Assembly: GCF_004770745.1 (NCBI RefSeq)
Contig: NZ_RQGD01000022.1
Location: forward strand, 310,001 to 374,000
Direction: 5' to 3'
Source: Leptospira ognonensis
GTDB lineage: Bacteria > Spirochaetota > Leptospiria > Leptospirales > Leptospiraceae
Length of the DNA: 64,000 bases
Both the position numbers and the translations under genes were made by a program. Position 1 is the first letter of the stretch, and each line of letters starts with the position of its first letter. The notes under the pieces are model-generated. The model was not told the DNA's origin, searched no databases, and was given only the letters and a program-made list of their open reading frames with translations. This document shows positions 8,477 through 17,552 of this stretch, piece by piece.

Positions 8477-9528
8477 GCAAAGGTAGAATCTTACAATTTT
8501 CCGCAGGCTTTCAGCTTGGTGATGCCATTTCACAAGAAATGCTGGAATTAAAAAAGAAATTAAAATCTGAAGGCTATACGAGTGAACTCTATTCTGAAAA
8601 TATAAATAAACCAGATAGATCATATGTAACAAAATTTAATAAGGCAGATATAAAGAATGATGATGTAATCGTATATCATCATTCTATACATTCGGATGTA
8701 TTACCATTTATATTGAAATTTAAGAATAAAAAGATTCTAATTTATCACAATGTAACGCCTAACCATTTTTTTGAACCCTATGATTTGAAATTTACATATC
8801 TATTAACTGAGGGAAGAAATGACTTATATCAAATTAAGGATCAGTTTGATGCCTATTTCGCAGTTTCGGATTTTAATAAACAAGAACTGACAGAACTAGG
8901 GTATCGAAATGTAAAATTGATGCCTCTCAATCTAAATTTTTCAAAATGGGAGTCTTACAATAAATCCCCGATTACCAAAAAGGACCTTCAATTTTTATTT
9001 GTTGGTCGCATTGCACCCAACAAGAAACAAAATGATCTTATAAAATTTGCAAAGATTTGGAAGGAAAAAACTCATAAAAATTTTCATTTAAAACTGATAG
9101 GATTTTCAAATCCAAATCAACAGTCTTATCTTGATGAATTAGAATTCATGATCAAATCATACGACCTCGAAAACCAAGTCGAAATCGTTTCCTATGTAAA
9201 CGAGGAAATTCTGTCAAAATATTATAGGGAGAGTAATTATTTTATTTCTATGAGTGAACATGAAGGATTCTGTGTTCCGTTGATGGAAGCTATGTATTTT
9301 CAACTTCCTGTCATCGCTTATAAGGCAGGAGCGATTGCTGAAACTTTAGGTGGATCCGGATTTCTATTTTCTGAAAAAAATTACGAAGTATTAGTCGATC
9401 TGATTTTGAAATTAGAATCAACTCCAATACTCAAAGAAACGCAAATTAACCACCAAACGGAAAGGCTGTCTCATTATCTGAAATCAACTTCAATTGAGCC
9501 TTTGATGAATTATCTAGAAGCAAAATGA
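8473..9528 (+). CDS. Glycosyltransferase family 4 (second of three)
   Basis: 351 residues when started at the ATG at 8473, which overlaps the upstream stop (ATGA) and begins MSKGRILQF, a better choice than the in-frame 8437. GT-B landmarks: HNVTPNHFF, FLFVGRIAPNKKQNDLI, and the donor-site SEHEGFCVPLMEA. Likely a paralogue of the preceding gene with a different sugar or linkage. It is coupled to the next gene by a second ATGA overlap, so the three transferases should be made in similar amounts and probably build one oligosaccharide unit. Confidence 0.88.
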   Translation: MSKGRILQFSAGFQLGDAISQEMLELKKKLKSEGYTSELYSENINKPDRSYVTKFNKADIKNDDVIVYHHSIHSDVLPFILKFKNKKILIYHNVTPNHFFEPYDLKFTYLLTEGRNDLYQIKDQFDAYFAVSDFNKQELTELGYRNVKLMPLNLNFSKWESYNKSPITKKDLQFLFVGRIAPNKKQNDLIKFAKIWKEKTHKNFHLKLIGFSNPNQQSYLDELEFMIKSYDLENQVEIVSYVNEEILSKYYRESNYFISMSEHEGFCVPLMEAMYFQLPVIAYKAGAIAETLGGSGFLFSEKNYEVLVDLILKLESTPILKETQINHQTERLSHYLKSTSIEPLMNYLEAK

Positions 9529-10697
9529 CAGACCGAAAGAGAATTGCGATCATTATCCCGAGATTTTTTCCCGATATCGCTGGTGGAGCAGAGAAGCTGG
9601 CTTTAGACTATGCTTTAATCTTAAAGAATGATTTCCATGTAGAAATTTTTACAACTTGTGCGAGAGATTACCTGACTTGGAAAAATGAACTTCCCGAAGG
9701 GAAAGAGATATGGAATGACATAACGGTCAATCGCTTTGCGGTTGAAAGAAATAGAAACATCCAATCCATGAACCATTCCTTAAATGAGCTTCTAAATAAT
9801 TTAGATTCTATACAGGAAAAAGAAGAAGATAAATTCATTATCGAACAAGGTCCTTATTCACCTAAATTGGTTTCGAATTTCTTAAAGGAACAAAGCAGAT
9901 TCGATCTTGCGATTTTCATTGGTTATTTGTATTATCCCATTGTAAAACTTCTTCCAAATGTTAAAATTCGAAAGCTAATCATCCCAACTTTTCATGATGA
10001 ACCAGCACTCTCTCTGCCGATTTATCAGCGGACATTTCTGACTACCTATACCTATTCTTTTAACGCGCCAGAAGAACTGACAGTTTTCGAAAATCGTTTC
10101 GGAGCTACACCTAACCATGTTTTAATCGGAACCTATGTGAAGGAGCAAATCGTTACCGCTCTGAAACAGGATCAGAAAGTTAGAATACTGACTCTTGGTC
10201 GTATGGAGGCTGCGAAAGGATTTATAGAGTTGTTTCAATATTTTGATCAATGGATGGGCACGTACGAAGCTCCTGAGCTTGAAATGGTATGCATCGGTAG
10301 CAACCACCTTGATTCTAAGGACGTACCAAAATCCATTCAAATGAAAGGATTCGTCTCCGAAAAAGAAAAGGAAAGCTTGCTGAGGCGGGCAACGATACTC
10401 ATCAACCCCTCACCATTTGAAAGTTTTTCGATTGCCATGATGGAAGCTTGGTCTTTTGGAATACCGGTTTTAGTAAATGGTAAATCAGATGTTATGCGAG
10501 GGCATAATTTAAGAAGCCAAGGTGGGCTTCACTATTCGGATGAGATATCGTTTCGACGATGTCTTGAATATTTAATCGAGAGACCGCAACTTCGTCGCAG
10601 ACTAGGTGAAAATGGCAGGAAGTATGTCTTAGCCAATTTCACCTATAATGTTGTCTCTCGGAAATTAATTTCTACTGTTAATAAACTACTCGGTTGA
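9525..10697 (+). CDS. Glycosyltransferase family 4 (third of three)
   Basis: 390-residue GT4 enzyme. The N-terminal glycine loop is FFPDIAGGAEKLA, the second domain begins ILTLGRMEAAKGFIEL, and the donor motif is PFESFSIAMMEAWSFG. It is more distant from the two upstream transferases, lacking their SEHEGFC signature. Its start overlaps the previous stop by 4 bp. The 3' end overlaps the convergent inositol-phosphatase-family gene by 20 bp. The glycan product is not identifiable, but the nearby deoxysugar reductase suggests lipopolysaccharide O-antigen or a related surface glycan. Confidence 0.88.
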   Translation: MTDRKRIAIIIPRFFPDIAGGAEKLALDYALILKNDFHVEIFTTCARDYLTWKNELPEGKEIWNDITVNRFAVERNRNIQSMNHSLNELLNNLDSIQEKEEDKFIIEQGPYSPKLVSNFLKEQSRFDLAIFIGYLYYPIVKLLPNVKIRKLIIPTFHDEPALSLPIYQRTFLTTYTYSFNAPEELTVFENRFGATPNHVLIGTYVKEQIVTALKQDQKVRILTLGRMEAAKGFIELFQYFDQWMGTYEAPELEMVCIGSNHLDSKDVPKSIQMKGFVSEKEKESLLRRATILINPSPFESFSIAMMEAWSFGIPVLVNGKSDVMRGHNLRSQGGLHYSDEISFRRCLEYLIERPQLRRRLGENGRKYVLANFTYNVVSRKLISTVNKLLG

Positions 10698-11490
10698 TTT
10701 GACCTTCAAATTCATTTAACATAAATTCATGAAGGTGTCCGTTCGTTGCTAAGAGACTAGGAGTATATAAATTAAAATCATTGCCATCCATGGTCGTCAA
10801 ACGTCCGCCAGCTTCTTGCACAATCAGTCCCGCCGCCGCCATATCCCAAGGTTTGAGTCCTAATTCATAGTATCCATCAAATTTGCCGTCTGCAACCCAG
10901 CAAAGATCTAGCGTCGCAGCTCCCGTTCTCCTAATGCCTCGAGATTTGGAAAGGATGGATTTATAATAGGTCATTAGGACATCGAGAGAATTATTTCGAT
11001 CATAGGGGAAGCCTGTACAGAAAAGAGAATCTTTCATAGACATTCGCTTTGAAACACTAATCCTCGTTTTATCTCGAAAAGCACCCTCTCCCTTGATGGC
11101 ATGATAAAGAGTTCCGAGCTCTGGAAATAGGACCATGCCCAGTACGGGAAGTTTCGTGTCTTCTTCTTCGAGCCCGATAGAAACACCATACAAAGGCAAA
11201 CCATGAGCATAGTTTGTGGTTCCGTCTAAGGGGTCGATGATCCAACGATAGCCCGAAACTCCCGCCTTTTCGCCAAATTCTTCAGATAAGAAACCATCAC
11301 TTGGAAAGTTTTTCTCGATCTCTTCAATGACCATCCTTTCGGCAGCCAAGTCTGCTTCTGTCACTAAATTATATAGACTTTTTTCTAATACCTCTAAGTT
11401 AGGTGTAAGGTGTTTTTCTATGAGTAGATTGCCAACTTGCGGTAGATAGTTTAAAAAATGATAAGACCGACTTTTCAGTTCAGAATCCAC
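10678..11490 (-). CDS. Inositol monophosphatase family protein
   Basis: 270-residue Mg-dependent phosphatase of the IMPase/SuhB/CysQ family. Metal-binding motifs are clear: SEEFGE (about 69-74), WIIDPLDGTTNYAHG and WDMAAAGLIVQEAGG. Typical substrates are inositol-1-phosphate, histidinol-phosphate or 3',5'-nucleotide phosphates; none can be singled out here. It starts with GTG whose first base is the last base of the upstream stop (TAGTG), so it is translationally coupled to the XpaC-like gene and forms the tail of the telA operon. Confidence 0.88.
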   Translation of the reverse strand: MDSELKSRSYHFLNYLPQVGNLLIEKHLTPNLEVLEKSLYNLVTEADLAAERMVIEEIEKNFPSDGFLSEEFGEKAGVSGYRWIIDPLDGTTNYAHGLPLYGVSIGLEEEDTKLPVLGMVLFPELGTLYHAIKGEGAFRDKTRISVSKRMSMKDSLFCTGFPYDRNNSLDVLMTYYKSILSKSRGIRRTGAATLDLCWVADGKFDGYYELGLKPWDMAAAGLIVQEAGGRLTTMDGNDFNLYTPSLLATNGHLHEFMLNEFEGQINRVVY

Positions 11491-12359
11491 TAATAACCAC
11501 CAAACTCGATATTTTTTTTCATAGCCGTTATCTCAACATCCAAGTTCAGCGTTTCATCTGCTTTCAATTTGGCGCGGACCTGTTCTGTTGTTTTGATCAC
11601 TTCATGCAATAATTGATTTAGCTCGATTTTTCTTTTTTCGTTTTCTGCCGCGAGTTGTGGATCCTTTGAGACCAGATTGTATTGTGATAAAATCTTTAAT
11701 GTTGTCTCAGGAAAGTAATTCATATATTGTTTTGCTTTTTTATAAGATAGGGGCTCCTCAGCGAGACGAAGGCGGAGATCTCCTAATGAATGTAAATACT
11801 CATTTCCAAGATTTAACAACGTTGTATCGGATAGAAATTTTACTTCCTTCTCAATACCACCTTTTTGCAAGTCAAGTTTATCCATAAACGTTTTATACTC
11901 ATTGAACTCAACTTTATCGGAAAACTGTTTCTTTAATTCGTTCCAGTTCTGTTTCGTCGCACTGCTAGAAAATAGTAGGGGAAAAAAACTAAACGGATAA
12001 TGATGAGGTTTACCTAATGTAGTCTTAAAGATTCCAAAACCAAGCATGATTAAATGTGCGATAGCCACGAAAACATAAGAGAAGACCAAAAGAATGCGAT
12101 CCTCTGAAAAAGCATTCCCGAATCCGACATAGCCAAAGGCAACTAATGCCTGTAAATACATAGCTTCCAGTGATTGTTTGCCTGAGTATGAAGATTTATT
12201 TCGAGATAGCCAAATTACAAAAGGAAAAACCATGGCTCCCAAAACTTCCATCGAGAAGGGAAAAGGAAGGAGCGCCATGGGATAGGTAAGTAAGGTACTT
12301 AAATGAGCCCTGCGAGCCCACTGCTTTTCTTCCGGTAAAATTTCGTCTGCATCTGCCAT
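11490..12359 (-). CDS. DUF4870/XpaC-like membrane protein
   Basis: 289 residues in two parts: an N-terminal membrane region of about 100 residues with three or four helices resembling DUF4870, then a soluble helical domain resembling XpaC/YceG (5-bromo-4-chloroindolyl phosphate hydrolysis family). The domain assignment is by pattern and by context: XpaC-like genes habitually pair with telA, which lies 2 bp upstream. The XpaC name is historic and does not prove hydrolase activity. It probably forms a membrane complex with TelA in envelope-stress or toxic-anion tolerance. Confidence 0.7.
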   Translation of the reverse strand: MADADEILPEEKQWARRAHLSTLLTYPMALLPFPFSMEVLGAMVFPFVIWLSRNKSSYSGKQSLEAMYLQALVAFGYVGFGNAFSEDRILLVFSYVFVAIAHLIMLGFGIFKTTLGKPHHYPFSFFPLLFSSSATKQNWNELKKQFSDKVEFNEYKTFMDKLDLQKGGIEKEVKFLSDTTLLNLGNEYLHSLGDLRLRLAEEPLSYKKAKQYMNYFPETTLKILSQYNLVSKDPQLAAENEKRKIELNQLLHEVIKTTEQVRAKLKADETLNLDVEITAMKKNIEFGGY

Positions 12360-12361
12360 TT

Positions 12362-13432
12362 TTATTTTGCTTCCAATAATTTTTGTTTGATATCAGATTC
12401 AATTTTAACAAGTTCAACTTCGGCTTCTTTTCGTTTTCGTCTACCCTCATCTTGAATTTTTAATGTTTCAGTAATGGTTTCGATGAGTTGTTGATTTACT
12501 TTTTTTAACGTTTCAATCTCAACAATTCCCTTTTCTGATTCTTTGGCAATCTCAACGGTCCCCGTTTTTAACATCTCGGCATTCTTTTGAATCAATTCAT
12601 TTGTTGTTTTCGTAACTTCTTGTTGGGCGGTAAGTGCCTTCCTTTGGCGAAGAAGACCCAAAGCGATCACAATCTGATTCTTCCAAAGTGGAATCGTGTT
12701 TAAAATAGAACTCTGGATTTTCTCAACTAATACTTGGTTTCCATTTTGGATCAATCGGATTTGAGGTCCGGTTTGCAGGGAAAGTATTCTACTTAGCTTT
12801 AGGTCATGGATTTTTTTCTCAAATCGATCCACCATCTGAACCATATCCTGGTATTTTTGTGAGGCCATGGTATCACCTTGCGCCTGTGCTTTGGTGAGCA
12901 TTTCCGGCAAGATTTTATCTCTTAGTTCTTTGATCTTTTCATCGCCGGCAGCAATATAAACCTGAATCTCTTTAAAATACTCTAAATTTTTCTCGTATAA
13001 GCTTTGTAAAAGAGTGATATCTTTTGTGAGGTTTGTACGTGCCATATGCAATTCATCAACGATCTTCTCAATTTGAGAATGTAAATCCTCGAACTTTGCA
13101 AGAAAGCGTTTGGAAGCATCAAACAAACTTCCAATCAAAGGGATTTTGGAAAGGACACTGCCTTCGCCACTGACTGAGTCTAGGTTTAAATCTTTGACGC
13201 GAAAGAGAAGGTTGTTTAAAAGCTCTCCTGCATAGCCAGAGTCTTTCGTTTTGATCTCCGCTAACACCTTATCTGCAAATTCAGAGACCTTTGCTTGGAC
13301 GGATGAGCCATATTGTATGATGTCATTGGGATCATTCAGTTTAATTTGGCCAGTTAACTCTTGTACTTTTTTTAGATCATCAGCCGTTAATTGTAGTTCG
13401 GGATCATTCGATTTAATTTCTAAAGAGTCCAT
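12362..13432 (-). CDS. telA: Toxic anion resistance protein TelA
   Basis: 356-residue, almost entirely helical and charged protein with the TelA/KlaA family layout: an acidic N-terminus (LQLTADDLKKVQELTG), a central coiled-coil region, and a C-terminal segment with QTGPQIRLIQNGNQ and IPLWKNQIVIALGLLRQ, which are strongly conserved in TelA. No signal peptide, so it is a cytosolic or peripheral membrane protein. First gene of a three-gene minus-strand operon (telA, XpaC-like, IMPase). TelA is linked to tellurite and antimicrobial tolerance in other bacteria; the mechanism is not settled. Confidence 0.88.
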   Translation of the reverse strand: MDSLEIKSNDPELQLTADDLKKVQELTGQIKLNDPNDIIQYGSSVQAKVSEFADKVLAEIKTKDSGYAGELLNNLLFRVKDLNLDSVSGEGSVLSKIPLIGSLFDASKRFLAKFEDLHSQIEKIVDELHMARTNLTKDITLLQSLYEKNLEYFKEIQVYIAAGDEKIKELRDKILPEMLTKAQAQGDTMASQKYQDMVQMVDRFEKKIHDLKLSRILSLQTGPQIRLIQNGNQVLVEKIQSSILNTIPLWKNQIVIALGLLRQRKALTAQQEVTKTTNELIQKNAEMLKTGTVEIAKESEKGIVEIETLKKVNQQLIETITETLKIQDEGRRKRKEAEVELVKIESDIKQKLLEAK

Positions 13433-13635
13433 CTGATTTCATTCCTAAAATTCTATTTCCGAAATTCTCGTTGGATCAAGGAATCCAAGCAAGCAGAAAA
13501 CGAGAGGGGCAAAAAGGCGAATTTCCAGAAATTATTTTCCAATTTGTAAGTAAAAAAGCCCAAAATTTGATCCTACTGTCATTGATATCGTAACGTTAGA
13601 GCAAGTAAGCCTCCGATAATTTTTGAGAAAAATAT

Positions 13636-14262
13636 ATGTTAAAAGAATATAAGAATTTAATTTCCTTTCCTTCGAAAACAAGCGAGCTCTTGGTTGATTT
13701 GGACCTTTTTTCATCGCCTCTTTTTGGCAATGAGGAACTCAAGAAATTGCTCCAATATTTCCGACAGAAAAATTTTACCCATTATCTGATCGTAAAATTT
13801 CTCCTTTCGACGGGTGTCTCTATTCCTGATCTGCTCTACTTTCAGATCAAATGCATTGACTTTGAAAGCGGTATGCTGACTCTCACGGGCGGTAAGAGAC
13901 TCAATTTTCGTAGAATTCGACTCGAACGCGAGTTTTTGCTCGAGATCTATCGGCACTGCTCGGACCAATCCATGGACTCTCCCTTATTCGGAGGAAGGCA
14001 CGGCTGTTCGCGAAATGAACGTTCGATCCAAAAAATCCTAAACGCAGCCTCCCAATTCCTAAAAAAAGAGATCAATATTCCCATCATCCGAGAATCCATT
14101 GCCATCTCTTTCCACGAAAGAGGAGCCTCTCTCTCAGAAATCCAAACCTTTCTTGGTCATAGATCCATCAAATCGACCAAACAAAGGATCACCCATTGTT
14201 ACAGAAGAATTGACGAGATGATGCGACATAATTTTACCAATTGGAAAGAAAAAGCAGCGTAA
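13636..14262 (+). CDS. Degenerate tyrosine-recombinase-like protein
   Basis: 208 residues matching only the catalytic-domain fold of XerC/D-type integrases: LLSTGVSIPDLLYFQIKCID (usual TGLRxSEL), SLSEIQTFLGHRS (usual LxxIQxLLGH). The active site is largely gone. The first catalytic Arg is Ser62, the HxxR box reads P149-II-R152, and the expected nucleophile Tyr is displaced (nearest is Tyr189). Lys87, Arg152 and His175 remain. The N-terminal core-binding domain is absent. No att-like repeats or cargo genes surround it. It is more likely a domesticated DNA-binding protein or relic than a working integrase. Confidence 0.75.
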   Translation: MLKEYKNLISFPSKTSELLVDLDLFSSPLFGNEELKKLLQYFRQKNFTHYLIVKFLLSTGVSIPDLLYFQIKCIDFESGMLTLTGGKRLNFRRIRLEREFLLEIYRHCSDQSMDSPLFGGRHGCSRNERSIQKILNAASQFLKKEINIPIIRESIAISFHERGASLSEIQTFLGHRSIKSTKQRITHCYRRIDEMMRHNFTNWKEKAA

Positions 14263-14316
14263 AAATTTCTTGAATCTTATTACAATTCAGTGATAGTTGC
14301 CCTAAGTAGGCGCGTT

Positions 14317-14655
14317 TTGGAAATTAAGACCAAAAAAATTGGAAATCATACGTTGGTTCATCTCAATGGCCGTTTGGACATCACACACTCAGACGAGGTG
14401 GAAGCTAAATTGGCGGAAGATGTGCAAAGCGGAACTGGTGATATCATCATCAACTTGGAACTCATATCATATATTTCATCCTCTGGCATTCGAATCTTCG
14501 TAGGAATGGTTCGCGAGTTGGACAAACAAGGCAGAAAGTTGAAACTTTGCTGTATCACGCCGCCAGTGAAGAAGGTTTTTGACGTTGTCGAGCTACTGGA
14601 TTTGTTTGAGGTTTTCGAAACCGAACAAGAAGCAGTTGCTTCGCTATCGAAATAG
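14317..14655 (+). CDS. STAS-domain anti-sigma factor antagonist
   Basis: About 112 residues consisting of one STAS domain (SpoIIAA/RsbV type), with the phosphorylatable serine in YISSSGIRIF. Such proteins switch partner anti-sigma kinases by binding when unphosphorylated. The frame opens at a GTG at 14290, but the TTG at 14317 is preferred: it has AAGTAGG 6 nt upstream and begins exactly at the domain (MEIKTKKIG). It overlaps the next gene, so the pair is co-transcribed. No RsbW-like kinase or sigma factor is visible here; the 7TM-PP2C phosphatase at 37.8-39.8 kb could be a functional counterpart. Confidence 0.85.
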   Translation: MEIKTKKIGNHTLVHLNGRLDITHSDEVEAKLAEDVQSGTGDIIINLELISYISSSGIRIFVGMVRELDKQGRKLKLCCITPPVKKVFDVVELLDLFEVFETEQEAVASLSK

Positions 14656-16117
14656 ACCTTTCACCCTGAATGCATTTCGTCTCACTTTTTTAACACTTTC
14701 CTTATTCTTTTTTTACCTCTTTTTCAGCGAATCTAGAACTTTTCCACCTACTTGGCCGGACGAAGTTCTATTTTTTTCGCCCTCGCAACAATTAGCAAAT
14801 ACTGGTACGCTTCGTACGGATGTACTGATCGGTTTGATTCCTGGGATGGAATCAAAAACTCTATGGATGACTCCCGGATATTTACTTTTGTCTTCCGGAT
14901 TCTTGAAGATTTTCCCTCAGACATTATTAACCGTTAGGTGCTTGAGCTTTTTTTCCATCTATCTTTCGGCATTTTTGTTGGTCATTTTGTTATTTCGTTT
15001 CAAGTTTAATAAAGTTTCGATCATTATTGCCTTTGCGACTATGATTATGGAACCTTTATTTTTTCGATTTGGCATACCGGCAAGGATGGAAGGTGCCACG
15101 ATTCTATTTTTTATCGCAAGCCTTCTACTTGCCTCATCAAACATACATTTTCTCATCAAAAGTATTTTGGCCGGCTTGTTCTTCGGTTGTTCTGTTATGA
15201 CCCATCCTTTTGCTGCCTCCCTTGGACTCATACCGCTCTATTTGCTCATTTACGATAATCCGAGACGAATGGGTTCTTTGTGCACTTTCTTTATTGGGGT
15301 TGGGATACCCGTCATAGGTTGGATTTATTACATCTACCCAGATTGGGAACTTTTTGTAGTCCAATTCGGAGCCCAATTGGAAAGAAAAAAAGCATTGTTT
15401 TCCACCTTTGATCTCATTACGAAATTAAAAATTTTTATATTTGGATTCGCGTATGCAAAAATACGAATCTTCATCATTGCCTTTCAAGTTTTTCTGATCT
15501 CGCTCTTATCGTATCAACGATGGACAAAGGGTGAGACTCTGCCCAAACGATACGTGCTTTACTGGATCTGGATGCTGAGTGTGATTCTTTCCATTTATTC
15601 ATCTTCTGAAGGATGGTATGTGATTCACTTTTTATTCCCTTTTGCTCTCGGTATGGCCATCATTAGCGAACAAAAAGTAATCGGAGTTAGGCTTGCATTA
15701 TTTGGGATTTTGATTTCCTTAGCAGGTTGGCTTCACTTTATCTACCTCCATCATATAAAGTACAATTCAGAGCAAATATTGAACGAACACTTTGAAAAAG
15801 TTTACACTTCTATCGGTAGTTCTCATAAAATTTATATCCAAGCCATACCTGATCCCTATTTTTATTTGAAAGCACAAAATCCAAATCTACAGATTCTGGA
15901 ATTTATACCTGGTGAACTCTCTATCCCTTCGGAAGTTTTTAAACAAACCATCTCAGAGCAAGATGCGTTTATTTTCTACAACGAAGACTTAATCAATGTA
16001 GCCATTAAAGAATTACTAGATGCAGACAAGGACTGGATCCGTGAGGAGTGGACAATCCCCGTTCCGCCTCAACATTGGTTGGCATTCAAAACGATTATAT
16101 ATCGAAAACCGAAATGA
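14636..16117 (+). CDS. GT-C membrane glycosyltransferase (ArnT/PMT-like)
   Basis: About 493 residues with some ten transmembrane segments. After the first helix the extracytoplasmic loop carries PPTWPDEVLF, the acidic DE pair typical of GT-C enzymes that use polyprenyl-phosphate sugars (GT39/GT83 type). The C-terminal 100 residues are soluble. It would transfer a sugar on the periplasmic side to lipid, glycan or protein. The start is uncertain: there is no ATG, and TTG at 14636 or the earlier TTG at 14579 both overlap the STAS gene. The stop is followed 1 bp later by a lipoprotein gene. Confidence 0.75.
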   Translation: MLRYRNRPFTLNAFRLTFLTLSLFFFYLFFSESRTFPPTWPDEVLFFSPSQQLANTGTLRTDVLIGLIPGMESKTLWMTPGYLLLSSGFLKIFPQTLLTVRCLSFFSIYLSAFLLVILLFRFKFNKVSIIIAFATMIMEPLFFRFGIPARMEGATILFFIASLLLASSNIHFLIKSILAGLFFGCSVMTHPFAASLGLIPLYLLIYDNPRRMGSLCTFFIGVGIPVIGWIYYIYPDWELFVVQFGAQLERKKALFSTFDLITKLKIFIFGFAYAKIRIFIIAFQVFLISLLSYQRWTKGETLPKRYVLYWIWMLSVILSIYSSSEGWYVIHFLFPFALGMAIISEQKVIGVRLALFGILISLAGWLHFIYLHHIKYNSEQILNEHFEKVYTSIGSSHKIYIQAIPDPYFYLKAQNPNLQILEFIPGELSIPSEVFKQTISEQDAFIFYNEDLINVAIKELLDADKDWIREEWTIPVPPQHWLAFKTIIYRKPK

Positions 16118-16118
16118 T

Positions 16119-16766
16119 ATGAAGGAAATCATAAATGTTTATCTTCGTTTCTTTCTCGTTATTCCTTTTGCTATCTCCAATTGTTACCATTCTAAAAAGG
16201 ATGACCTTTCTATTTTGACCTTATTATCTCAAAATGCTCCTCCTGTCCGCGTGACGATCGTTGGTGATTCCTTATCGCAGTGGTCTGACAGTTTCAATCT
16301 CCGCCAAAAATTACCATCTTCCTATACGATCACCGATGTTTCACGGGCTGGTTATGATACAATTATGTGGTTGGAGGATTTGGCACTTGCTGAAGCCATT
16401 GCGACTGACATATATATTGTCGAAATCGGAACGAACGATGCCAGCTATAATGGATCTAGAGATTTTTTAAACCGCTATTCTCAGATCATCCGAAGATTGG
16501 AACAGCGTTCGAATTCATTTTTAATCTTAACTGCTGTGCCCAAAACCAATCAAACGGGTCTTCATGAAGCGATTCAAACGAATAACACATCAATTCGAGA
16601 ATTTGTGAAAACAAATGGTCGTTATAGATTGGCTGATCTTGAATTGGTTTTTACATCTGCATCTGAAAATTTAACTTTATACCCCATCACGGATCCCATT
16701 CACCCCAATCTAATTGGTTACAATCTGATTGGAGAGGAGTATCGAAAGATACTTCTAGGTTTATGA
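16119..16766 (+). CDS. SGNH/GDSL hydrolase lipoprotein
   Basis: 215 residues from the ATG at 16119. A signal peptide ends in a spirochaete-like lipobox with Cys22 (FAISNC). The hydrolase blocks are intact: VGDSLSQW with nucleophile Ser51, GTND at 104-107, and DPIHPN with Asp192/His195. It is expected to be an esterase, deacylase or O-acetyl hydrolase at the membrane surface. Immediate proximity to the GT-C transferase suggests it trims or edits the same glycan or lipid; that link is inference. The stop overlaps the convergent coaX by 6 bp. Confidence 0.85.
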   Translation: MKEIINVYLRFFLVIPFAISNCYHSKKDDLSILTLLSQNAPPVRVTIVGDSLSQWSDSFNLRQKLPSSYTITDVSRAGYDTIMWLEDLALAEAIATDIYIVEIGTNDASYNGSRDFLNRYSQIIRRLEQRSNSFLILTAVPKTNQTGLHEAIQTNNTSIREFVKTNGRYRLADLELVFTSASENLTLYPITDPIHPNLIGYNLIGEEYRKILLGL

Positions 16767-17552
16767 GTTTAAATCGGCGAGGATTTTTAGACCTTTCAAA
16801 GTAAGCATCGGATCTATTTCATCAAATACTTTGTTATGCGAAGCATGTATGGTAGTGACTAAACCACCTGTACCTATGACTATAAAATCTCCTGGCAACT
16901 CGTCCTTAATGGCACGTACTATTTCTTTTAGCAATCCAATCCAACCATAAAAGAAACCTGATTGGATCGATTCGACTGTTGATCCGCCCATTACCTTTGC
17001 AGGAGCACCGAAGACAACTGGGGGTAGCTGTGCTGTATTTCGAGTCAAAGCATCCATCGAAATTTTCAGTCCTGGAGCAATCACACCACCGACATATTCA
17101 GGTTTTTCATTGATCACACAAAACGTGGTCGCGGTTCCTAAATCCACTAAAATGGCTTTTTTACCTGGAAACATCTTGGCACAGTACGCAGCATTCACGA
17201 GTCGATCTGCACCAATTTCAAACGGTCGAGGGTAGGTAATTCCGAAATTTAGCTTCATTTGATAATGAACTCTTAGCGGATTGACTTCAAACCAATCTTC
17301 TAACATTCGCTCGACGATCGGATTTAGCGACGGTACAACACTTGAATAAATAGCTCTTTTGATTCTTTCCGAATTCACTTTTTCGTGCGAGAGAAACCCT
17401 TTTAGAAAGAGTCCTAACTCATCCGATGTTCTGTCTCTACGCGTTACAGTTCGTTTGTGAAAGTCAGGTTGATCCTCCCCTTCTTGAAAAATACCGAAAA
17501 CGGTATTTGTGTTTCCAACATCAACGACAAGCAAAAGCGGTTTTTCATTCAT
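16761..17552 (-). CDS. coaX: Type III pantothenate kinase
   Basis: 263 residues of the ASKHA-fold CoaX family, which phosphorylates pantothenate as the first step of coenzyme A synthesis and is not feedback-inhibited by CoA. Motifs: [12 protein letters not shown] (ATP phosphate loop 1), the pantothenate-binding [17 protein letters not shown], and GGVIAPGL. Length is normal. The ATG directly abuts the birA stop (TGA then ATG), so it is translated together with birA, a common bacterial pairing of cofactor genes. Confidence 0.96.
   Translation of the reverse strand: MNEKPLLLVVDVGNTNTVFGIFQEGEDQPDFHKRTVTRRDRTSDELGLFLKGFLSHEKVNSERIKRAIYSSVVPSLNPIVERMLEDWFEVNPLRVHYQMKLNFGITYPRPFEIGADRLVNAAYCAKMFPGKKAILVDLGTATTFCVINEKPEYVGGVIAPGLKISMDALTRNTAQLPPVVFGAPAKVMGGSTVESIQSGFFYGWIGLLKEIVRAIKDELPGDFIVIGTGGLVTTIHASHNKVFDEIDPMLTLKGLKILADLNS

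Noticed and set aside
10678..13432. Dedicated tellurite-resistance operon
   Set aside because: TelA and XpaC-like genes are common core genes in many bacteria; the name alone does not show tellurite resistance, and TerB lies 40 kb away.
13636..14262. Integrase-like gene as sign of a prophage or genomic island
   Set aside because: Active-site residues are largely lost, no tRNA or att-like repeat borders it, and both sides are ordinary operons of the same composition.
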